NCBI GenBank assembly: GCA_937893485.1
Contig: CALBJL010000098.1
Coordinates: 1-33,669 of the forward strand
DNA: 33,669 bases
Source: an uncultured bacterium
GTDB lineage: Bacteria > Bacillota > Clostridia > Lachnospirales > Lachnospiraceae
Direction: 5' to 3'
The notes below the pieces were generated by a model. The model saw nothing but the letters and a program-made list of their open reading frames with translations. It was not told the DNA's origin and did no database searches. The position numbers and the translations under genes are program-made. Of the stretch, positions 18,628 through 24,617 are shown one piece after another (positions within the stretch are counted from its first letter, which is position 1; the number at the start of each line of letters is the position of its first letter).

Positions 18628-20022
18628 ATGAATGCATATGTAGTCAATTTTTCAAGCCCCTGCCACATCCATTTTATTGGCATCGGCGGCATCAGTATGA
18701 GCGGTCTGGCACAGATCGTACTAAAGGAAGGTTTCCGCGTATCCGGTTCGGATATGAAAAAATCCGCACTGACCACCCAGTTAGAAACGCTGGGCGCTGA
18801 GGTTCATTACCCGCAGCAGGCGGCAAATATCACACCGGACATCAATGTGATCGTCTATACGGCAGCCATCCATGAGGACAATCCGGAATATGCAGCAGCC
18901 AAAGCTGCCGGTATTCCCATGCTTTCGCGCGCGGAATTTTTAGGTCAGTTGATGACTAACTATGCCCGTTCCGTCGCGGTTGCCGGTACACATGGCAAGA
19001 CAACGACTACTTCCATGATCACACATATTCTGCTGGCGGCAGATGCAGACCCTACGATCTCTGTCGGCGGTATCTTAAAAGCGATCGGTGGAAATATCCG
19101 CGTCGGTTCTTCGGACTGCTTTGTGACAGAGGCATGTGAGTACACCAACAGCTTTTTACACTTTTTCCCGAAATACAGCGTCGTATTGAACGTAGAGGCG
19201 GAGCATCTGGACTTTTTCAAGGATTATGACGACATCCGTCATTCCTTCCACCAGTTTTTATCCGGCACTGCCGCAGACGGCTCTGTGATCGTCAACGGCG
19301 AGATTCCTGATGTTGCGGGACTTACGGAGGGTATCCGTGCATCCGTGATCACTTACGGCTTTGATCCGTCCTTCGATGTATTTGCCAGCGATCTGACCTA
19401 TGATTCGCTCGGCTGTGCATCCTTTACCATTCATCACGGGGATGCTGCACCTGTATCCGTGACACTGCATGTCCCCGGAAAGCACAACGTATCCAACGCG
19501 CTCGCTGCCTATGCGGTCACTGACGCTATGGGCATCGCTCCGCAGGCAATCGCAGCCGGATTGTCAGCGTTTACAGGCACCGACCGTCGTTTCCAATATA
19601 AAGGCACGATTGACGGCATCACCGTGATCGACGACTATGCACACCATCCGACCGAGATCCGCGCGACACTTGCAGCAGCTAAAAACTATCCGCACAAGCG
19701 TCTTGTCTGCGTATTCCAGCCGCACACATACTCCCGTACAAAGGCGTTTCTGGACGATTTCGCAGATGCGTTATCCGCTGCTGATGTCGTCGTACTGGCA
19801 GATATCTATGCAGCCAGAGAAACGGACAATCTCGGCGTGAGCTCCAAGGATATCTGTGACCGCCTGACTGCCAGGGGATGCGAGGCATATTACTTCCCCA
19901 CGGAGGAAACATTTGACGGTCTTGAAAAATTTTTATTAAAAAAATGTATCGACGGCGACATGTTAATAACCATGGGCGCGGGAAACATACTGGAAGTGGG
20001 AGAGCATCTTCTGGGGCAATAA
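18628..20022 (+). CDS. murC: UDP-N-acetylmuramate--L-alanine ligase MurC
   Basis: Adds L-alanine to UDP-MurNAc, the first amino acid of the peptidoglycan stem. The 464-residue length is full. The N-terminal Rossmann part has HFIGIGGISMSGLAQI, then the Mur ligase P-loop VAGTHGKTTTTSM, EACEYTNSF, NVEAEHLDFFKD, the central-domain motif GKHNVSNALAA and the C-terminal DDYAHHPTEIRATL. ATG at 18628 follows GAAGG with normal spacing. It stands alone; a DnaA-box cluster begins two bases after its stop. Confidence 0.98.
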   Translation: MNAYVVNFSSPCHIHFIGIGGISMSGLAQIVLKEGFRVSGSDMKKSALTTQLETLGAEVHYPQQAANITPDINVIVYTAAIHEDNPEYAAAKAAGIPMLSRAEFLGQLMTNYARSVAVAGTHGKTTTTSMITHILLAADADPTISVGGILKAIGGNIRVGSSDCFVTEACEYTNSFLHFFPKYSVVLNVEAEHLDFFKDYDDIRHSFHQFLSGTAADGSVIVNGEIPDVAGLTEGIRASVITYGFDPSFDVFASDLTYDSLGCASFTIHHGDAAPVSVTLHVPGKHNVSNALAAYAVTDAMGIAPQAIAAGLSAFTGTDRRFQYKGTIDGITVIDDYAHHPTEIRATLAAAKNYPHKRLVCVFQPHTYSRTKAFLDDFADALSAADVVVLADIYAARETDNLGVSSKDICDRLTARGCEAYYFPTEETFDGLEKFLLKKCIDGDMLITMGAGNILEVGEHLLGQ

Positions 20023-20023
20023 G

Positions 20024-20184
20024 TTATCCACATTATCCACAATCGATTGGGGAAAAGTTATCCCAAATCATTGTGGATATTTTATTTACATAACATGTCC
20101 CTCGTCAGTTTAAAATATGCTTAAAATATGCGCCTTATGACTGTTTTTTACTGATTTACATAAAACGTTATCCACTTATCCACA
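20024..20184. promoter_or_regulatory. DnaA-box cluster around an AT-rich spacer
   Basis: Six 9-mers match the bacterial DnaA box TTATCCACA. Perfect copies on the plus strand are at 20024-20032, 20033-20041 (directly abutting) and 20176-20184. There are one-mismatch copies at 20168-20176 (plus) and 20072-20080 (minus, reads ATATCCACA), and a two-mismatch copy at 20058-20066. Between the left group and the right pair lies about 85 bases of AT-rich DNA with a tandem TTAAAATATGC. The cluster sits upstream of the DnaD-like and helicase-loader genes. It may be a DnaA-responsive regulatory region, a DnaA-titration locus, or an origin-like element. No dnaA or dnaN is in the window. Confidence 0.85.
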
Positions 20185-20199
20185 TTTTTGATCATCCCA

Positions 20200-20228
20200 C
20201 GCAAAGCCTTATAAATCAAGGCTTTGCG
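20200..20228. repeat. Perfect 11-bp inverted repeat before the dnaD-like promoter
   Basis: Arms CGCAAAGCCTT and AAGGCTTTGCG enclose a 7-base loop. No T-run follows on either strand, so it does not look like a normal intrinsic terminator, although it is the only hairpin after murC. It lies between the DnaA boxes and the promoter at 20242-20270. Confidence 0.6.
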
Positions 20229-20241
20229 CGAAAATCAAGAC

Positions 20242-20270
20242 TTCTCAATTCAGATTTAATGTGCTATAAT
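20242..20270 (+). promoter_or_regulatory. Promoter of the dnaD-like operon
   Basis: TTCTCA (20242-20247), a 17-base spacer and a perfect TATAAT (20265-20270), with a start expected near 20277. It is about 60 bases downstream of the last DnaA box. Confidence 0.7.
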
Positions 20271-20322
20271 ACTCGAGCAGCAAATGGGAACATTCCTTGC
20301 TGTCGGAGGAGAAGATTGGTTT

Positions 20323-21366
20323 ATGGCAGATATTATGTTACACAGGGACAACGAGGTTCATCGAACCGTCGTGCCCAATTATTTTATTGATGCATATATG
20401 GTTCACGCAAACGGGGAGTACGTGAAGGTCTACCTGTACCTGCTGCGATGCATGAATGACCCTACGATGTCATTCTCTGTGTCCGATGCAGCGGACAAGT
20501 TTGACCACACGGAAAAAGATATTCTGCGTGCGTTAAAATACTGGGAAAAAATGCACCTGCTGCGTCTGGAATTCGATGCAAACAAGGAGCTGACCGGCAT
20601 CTGCTTTCTCGATGTCGCGAGCGCACCTGCTGTCACGGCGATTGTCGCGCCGGACAAGCCGGTTCCGGAGCTGCCGCCCCACGAGAACTACACGGCTGCG
20701 GATCTGCGCCGCCTGAAGGACGAATCCGATGTGCGCGAGCTGCTGTTTGTCGCCGAGCACTATCTGGGACATACATTAAATACCACAGAGATGAACGCGA
20801 TCCTCTACTGGAAGGAGTCATTGCATTTTTCAACAGACCTGATCGACTATCTGATCGAGTCCTGTGTGGCGAAAAACCACAAAAGCGTCCATTATATGGA
20901 AAAGGTCGCGCTCTCATGGGCAAAGGCAGGGATCTCTACCGTGACGGCAGCCAAAGAAGAAGCAAGCCGCCACAACGAGTTACATACCGCGATCCGCAAG
21001 GCATTTGGCATTCAGGGACGCGATTTTGTTCCTTATGAAAAGGAGTACATCTCCACGTGGCAGAAATACGGCTTTGAGCTTCCGATCATTTCTGCTGCCT
21101 GCGACCGCACAATGCGCACGATCCATCAGGCGAGCTTTGAATACGCGGACAAGATCTTAAAGAACTGGAAAAAGAACAATGTCGAATCTCTGAAAGACAT
21201 CGAGGCGCTCGACGCACTCCATCAGGAGAAGGCTGCCGCAGCCCCCAAGCGCACAGAGACTGCTACGAACACCGCAAAAAAGAACCGGTTCAACGATTTT
21301 CCGCAGCGTTCTTATAACACGAGCGAATTAGAAAAGGAATTACTAGGTTATGGCTCTCACCAATAG
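20323..21366 (+). CDS. DnaD-domain replication initiation protein
   Basis: A 347-residue protein of the DnaD/DnaB(Bsu) family that remodels DNA at the origin and helps recruit the helicase loader. The N-terminal winged-helix domain (VPNYFIDAYMVHANGEYVKV, about 15-90) is followed by two copies of the DnaD C-terminal domain, each with a YxxxI/VxxxW-type motif: YMEKVALSW and later YADKILKNW. The tail is Lys/Ala-rich. The frame opens at an ATG at 20284, seven bases from the predicted RNA start and without a ribosome binding site. The ATG at 20323 has GGAGGAG 11 bases before it and starts the conserved sequence, so it is preferred. It overlaps the next gene by 17 bases, so the two are coupled. Confidence 0.9.
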   Translation: MADIMLHRDNEVHRTVVPNYFIDAYMVHANGEYVKVYLYLLRCMNDPTMSFSVSDAADKFDHTEKDILRALKYWEKMHLLRLEFDANKELTGICFLDVASAPAVTAIVAPDKPVPELPPHENYTAADLRRLKDESDVRELLFVAEHYLGHTLNTTEMNAILYWKESLHFSTDLIDYLIESCVAKNHKSVHYMEKVALSWAKAGISTVTAAKEEASRHNELHTAIRKAFGIQGRDFVPYEKEYISTWQKYGFELPIISAACDRTMRTIHQASFEYADKILKNWKKNNVESLKDIEALDALHQEKAAAAPKRTETATNTAKKNRFNDFPQRSYNTSELEKELLGYGSHQ

Positions 21367-22330
21367 TCAATATGACCAGATCATGCGCGGCTACGAAGAA
21401 AAGCAGCGCATCTCCAGACTCCGTCTGGACGAGAAAAAAAATGAAATCTATGCGAAAGTACCAGCGATCCGTGCACTTGATGACGAGATCGCCGCTTTCA
21501 GTATCCGCCAGGCGAGACTTCTGCTCGACGGAGACAGCCATGCGCTGGGCGACCTCAAGGCAGAGCTGGCGCAGGCACGCGAACGGCGTACACAGCTTTT
21601 GACAGAGGCAGGCTTTTCCCCTGAGGATCTGCAGCCCATCTACGCATGTCCGGACTGTCAGGATACCGGTTATATCGGTCGGAGCCGCTGCCACTGCTTC
21701 AGGCAGGCGGCGATCGACCTGATTTATACACAATCCAATATCAAAAATATTCTGGCAGCGGAGAATTTCGATATGCTGACGTTTGACTACTATGATGATT
21801 CCCAGACCGACCCTTCGACCGGTCGCACCGCGCTCGGCAATGCAAAGCTGGCAGTTGATACCTGCCGCTCGTTTGTCGATCAGTTTGACCGGACATTCGA
21901 TAATCTGTACTTTTATGGGTCGACCGGTGTCGGAAAAACATTTTTATCAAACTGTGTCGCAAAGGCACTGATTGACAGTGGACATTCTGTTTTATACTTT
22001 ACATCTTTCCAATTATTTACTATATTAGAGGAGAGCAAATTTCACGGAGATGCACTTGCGCGCGAACAGCAGGAGGATCTGTTCTCCTGTGACCTGCTGA
22101 TCATTGATGATCTCGGCACAGAACTGACGAACCGCTTTTCTGTTTCGCAGCTATTTTTATGCCTGAACGAGCGCCTGCTGCGCAGAAAGTCTACGGTGAT
22201 CTCCAGCAATCTCGATTTAGAGCACCTGTTCGAGACATACTCCGAACGCAATTTTTCACGCATTATCAGCAATTATACGCTGTTAAAGCTCACAGGCGCG
22301 GATATTCGCCTGAAAAAGAGGACACAATAA
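21350..22330 (+). CDS. DnaI/DnaC-type AAA+ helicase loader
   Basis: A 326-residue ATPase that should load the replicative helicase with the DnaD-like protein. The N-terminal part is helical. A zinc-ribbon motif CPDCQDTGYIGRSRCHCF (about 98-117) resembles that of DnaI. The AAA+ domain has Walker A YGSTGVGKTFLSN (Lys196), Walker B LLIIDDLGTE, sensor-1 VISSNLDL and an Arg-rich end (YSERNFSRI). The gene overlaps the dnaD-like gene by 17 bases and is followed after 26 bases by the PRPP synthetase, so the three form an operon. The 326-residue length fits the DnaI type rather than the shorter E. coli DnaC. Confidence 0.93.
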   Translation: MALTNSQYDQIMRGYEEKQRISRLRLDEKKNEIYAKVPAIRALDDEIAAFSIRQARLLLDGDSHALGDLKAELAQARERRTQLLTEAGFSPEDLQPIYACPDCQDTGYIGRSRCHCFRQAAIDLIYTQSNIKNILAAENFDMLTFDYYDDSQTDPSTGRTALGNAKLAVDTCRSFVDQFDRTFDNLYFYGSTGVGKTFLSNCVAKALIDSGHSVLYFTSFQLFTILEESKFHGDALAREQQEDLFSCDLLIIDDLGTELTNRFSVSQLFLCLNERLLRRKSTVISSNLDLEHLFETYSERNFSRIISNYTLLKLTGADIRLKKRTQ

Positions 22331-22356
22331 TATACATCATATGGAGGAAACTATTC

Positions 22357-23544
22357 ATGCCGAATGAAGAAATTCAATTAGAGTCAATCCCTCACGGTAA
22401 GCTCGGACTTATCACCTTAGCGAGTAGCGCTCCGCTTGGTCACAAAGTAGACCAGTATCTCGTGAAGTGGCGTTCTACCAGACAGCAGCTTCATCCGAAC
22501 GACACTGCATTCAAGGGATATCAGCGTGATTCCTATCTGATCGATCACACACTGCCCCGTTTTGGAAACGGTGAAGCCAAAGGTACGATCAAGGAATCTG
22601 TACGAGGTGACGATCTGTACATTATGTTGGATGTGACCAATCACAGTCTGACTTACAAAATGTGTGGGGAGATCAACCATATGTCTCCCGATGACCATTA
22701 TCAGGATCTCAAGCGTATTATTGCTGCTGTCAGCGGCAAGGCAAAGCGTATCAATGTGATTATGCCGTTTCTCTACGAGAGCCGCCAGCACAGACGCTCT
22801 TCCAGAGAGTCGTTAGACTGCGCACTGGCTCTGCAGGAGCTTGTCGATATGGGTGTAGAAAATATCATCACCTTTGACGCACATGATCCCCGTGTCCAGA
22901 ACGCGATTCCGCTGCACGGTTTTGAGTCTGTGACCTGTGCTTACCAGTTCGTAAAAGCACTTTGCCGCCATGTAGACGATCTCGTGTTTGACAATGACCA
23001 CATGATGATTATCAGTCCGGATGAGGGTGGTACGGACCGTGCCGTTTATCTGGCAAACGTCCTCGGCATCAATGTAGGTATGTTCTACAAGCGCCGTGAC
23101 TACAGCCGTATCATAGACGGACGCAACCCGATCATCGCACACGAATTTCTCGGTTCCTCTGTCGAGGGCAAGGACGTATTTATCGTAGACGATATGATTT
23201 CTTCCGGCGAGAGCATGATCGATGTGGCAACCGAGCTGAAAAAGCGCAAAGCAAAGAGAATCTTTGTCATCGCAACGTTCGGTCTGTTCACGAACGGCTT
23301 TGAGAAGTTCAATGAGGCAGTTGAGCAGGGCATCATTTACCGCGTTCTGACAACGGATCTGATCTATCAGTCCGAGGAGATGCTGAGCCGTGATTACTAT
23401 ATCAGCTGCGGTATGAGCAAATACATCGCTTATATCATCGACACACTCAATCATGACACCTCACTCAGTGAGCTTTTGAATCCTTACGATAAGATTAAGA
23501 AAATCGTTTCCTCTTACATGAATGGCGAATTGGAACATCTCTGA
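22357..23544 (+). CDS. Divergent ribose-phosphate pyrophosphokinase (PRPP synthetase)
   Basis: Predicted to make PRPP from ribose-5-phosphate and ATP for purine, pyrimidine, His and Trp synthesis. It is 395 residues against about 315 for the usual enzyme. Recognisable parts are VIMPFLYESRQHRR (the flexible catalytic loop, normally near PYARQDRK), ITFDAHDPRVQNAI, IISPDEGGTDRAVYLA and the PRPP loop VFIVDDMISSGESMID (Asp278-Asp279). The PRPP loop departs from the usual DDxxDTGGT, having SSGES instead, and the N-terminal region has extra segments. ATG at 22357 has GGAGG eight bases upstream; a longer open frame from 22159 overlaps the loader gene and is not used. Whether it is active or regulated by ADP like the classical enzyme cannot be told. 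Confidence 0.85.
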   Translation: MPNEEIQLESIPHGKLGLITLASSAPLGHKVDQYLVKWRSTRQQLHPNDTAFKGYQRDSYLIDHTLPRFGNGEAKGTIKESVRGDDLYIMLDVTNHSLTYKMCGEINHMSPDDHYQDLKRIIAAVSGKAKRINVIMPFLYESRQHRRSSRESLDCALALQELVDMGVENIITFDAHDPRVQNAIPLHGFESVTCAYQFVKALCRHVDDLVFDNDHMMIISPDEGGTDRAVYLANVLGINVGMFYKRRDYSRIIDGRNPIIAHEFLGSSVEGKDVFIVDDMISSGESMIDVATELKKRKAKRIFVIATFGLFTNGFEKFNEAVEQGIIYRVLTTDLIYQSEEMLSRDYYISCGMSKYIAYIIDTLNHDTSLSELLNPYDKIKKIVSSYMNGELEHL

Positions 23545-23557
23545 TCTGCTATGAATC

Positions 23558-23600
23558 AAAAAACCCGACCCCGCAAATGCGGGATCGGGTTTTAATTTTT
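23558..23600. terminator. Bidirectional terminator after the PRPP synthetase gene
   Basis: A strong stem with arms AAACCCGA-CCCCGC and GCGGG-ATCGGGTTT around AAAT. It is followed by a T-rich tail on the plus strand and six Ts on the minus strand. It lies between convergent genes. Confidence 0.92.
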
Positions 23601-23631
23601 GCTTTGTATGAATTTATTGATCTGCTGGAAA

Positions 23632-24126
23632 TTAGAACAGATCTACTCTGCCGGCAACCTTCTCGTTGATCACATAGTATGCCGCGTCATCTTCGGGCTT
23701 TAAGTATACTCTCAGATCCTTGATAGAAGAAACTCTGTGTCCCTGCTCTACGTAGTCTGACTTGATCTTTTCTACGATCGCTTCTACAGATGACTCGTCC
23801 GCACCGAACTGTACATATACCTTCGGCTCCGCTGCTGCCTTCTTTGCTGCCTTTGCCTCTTTTGCAGGCTTTCTGCCCGGTTTCTTTGCAGTCTTTGCTT
23901 CTTTTGTCTCTTTTACTTCCTTGGCGGGAGCTTCTGCCTTCTTTTCATGCTCTGCTGCCTTCTCTACTTTTTCCTCTGCTTTCTCAGCAGCCTTTGCTTC
24001 AGCTTTTACTTCTTCAGCCTTTGCCTCTACTGCCTTTGCGACAGTCTTTACTGCTTCCTTTGCCTCTTCTACCTTCTTTGCTGCTACAGTCTTTACCACT
24101 TCGGTGGTACCCTTTACGTTTGCCAT
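23632..24126 (-). CDS. Lys/Ala/Glu-rich small protein with conserved C-terminal domain (probable DUF6465)
   Basis: A 164-residue cytoplasmic protein. Residues 1-100 are nearly all Lys, Ala, Glu and Val, with KKPGRKPAKEAKAAKK-type segments resembling histone-H1-like tails. Residues 100-164 form a compact region (VYVQFGADESSVEAIVEKI ... LRVYLKPEDDAAYYVINE ... VAGRVDLF) that I associate with the DUF6465 family of Lachnospiraceae; the function is unknown. The AT-hook-like PGRKP suggests, but does not prove, nucleic acid binding. ATG at 24126 has GAGGAGG seven bases before it. It follows the HPr-like gene by 28 bases, so the two are probably one transcript. Confidence 0.75.
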   Translation of the reverse strand: MANVKGTTEVVKTVAAKKVEEAKEAVKTVAKAVEAKAEEVKAEAKAAEKAEEKVEKAAEHEKKAEAPAKEVKETKEAKTAKKPGRKPAKEAKAAKKAAAEPKVYVQFGADESSVEAIVEKIKSDYVEQGHRVSSIKDLRVYLKPEDDAAYYVINEKVAGRVDLF

Positions 24127-24154
24127 GGCTATGCCTCCTCTGAACTGTTTTGTT

Positions 24155-24409
24155 TTAACTGCAAACTAAAAACTTTTCCATTGCTACAAGTGCTTCGTTT
24201 TCGTCGCTTCCGTCAGCTACAATATTTACAGTCATTCCTTCAGACGGATTGAACGCCATAATACCCATAATGCTCTTTGCATTGATCTTGCGATTATCAT
24301 TTTCCAGCACGATATTACTGTCGAACTGACAGGCAACCTGCACCAGTTCCGCGATCGGGTTCTCATGCTTTTTACTCACATCAGATACTACAATTTTTTT
24401 ACTACTCAT
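24155..24409 (-). CDS. HPr-like phosphocarrier family protein with altered active site
   Basis: An 84-residue HPr-fold protein. Alignment by eye is clean: KINAKSIMGIMAF matches the HPr regulatory segment with Ser46 in the exact position, and GSDENEALVAM matches the C-terminal helix. At the phosphorylation site the usual GLHARPA reads KKHENPI. His15 and Pro18 are kept, but Arg17, which stabilises phospho-His, is Asn and Ala16 is Glu. It therefore may not work in the sugar PTS in the normal way; a Crh-like regulatory role through Ser46 is one option. ATG at 24409 follows GAGGGT. No PTS enzyme I gene is nearby. A possible leader peptide lies just upstream. Confidence 0.85.
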   Translation of the reverse strand: MSSKKIVVSDVSKKHENPIAELVQVACQFDSNIVLENDNRKINAKSIMGIMAFNPSEGMTVNIVADGSDENEALVAMEKFLVCS

Positions 24410-24437
24410 TCTTCATACCCTCAATATCATCGGTGTC

Positions 24438-24506
24438 CTAAGAACATCCGACTTTTTTGCGCCCGTTAGCGTGTTCTCTATATTTGTCTGCATCCAGCAC
24501 AAACAT
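24438..24506 (-). CDS. Possible 22-residue leader peptide upstream of the HPr-like gene
   Basis: The reading frame starts at an ATG five bases after AAGGG and encodes MFVLDADKYREHANGRKKVG plus Cys-Ser, then TAG. In the same frame the sequence stays open after the TAG for eleven more codons and stops at 24402, overlapping the HPr-like start codon. No similarity is recognised. If the promoter at 24521-24549 is correct, the RNA would begin only about eight bases before this ATG. Confidence 0.35.
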   Translation of the reverse strand: MFVLDADKYREHANGRKKVGCS

Positions 24507-24520
24507 ATTTACCCTTCTTA

Positions 24521-24549
24521 TATATACCTTATAAACACTGAATTTTCAA
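24521..24549 (-). promoter_or_regulatory. Probable promoter of the HPr-like/DUF6465 pair
   Basis: On the minus strand TTGAAA (24549-24544), a 17-base spacer and TATATA (24526-24521), about 105 bases before the HPr-like start. Confidence 0.5.
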
Positions 24550-24565
24550 GGCATTTTCATATTTC

Positions 24566-24593
24566 TGTTAAAACCGACGAATATATCCCGGTT
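24566..24593 (-). terminator. Weak hairpin after the 801-residue protein gene
   Basis: On the minus strand AACCG (24593-24589) and CGGTT (24576-24572) pair around a 12-base loop, followed by a short T stretch. The stem is only five pairs, so this is a tentative terminator. Confidence 0.3.
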
Positions 24594-24617
24594 ATCTGTT
24601 TTTTTTTATGCAACTTT

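Noticed and set aside
22159..22356. 66-codon upstream extension of the PRPP synthetase frame
   Set aside because: Overlaps the helicase-loader gene; the ATG at 22357 has a clear ribosome binding site.
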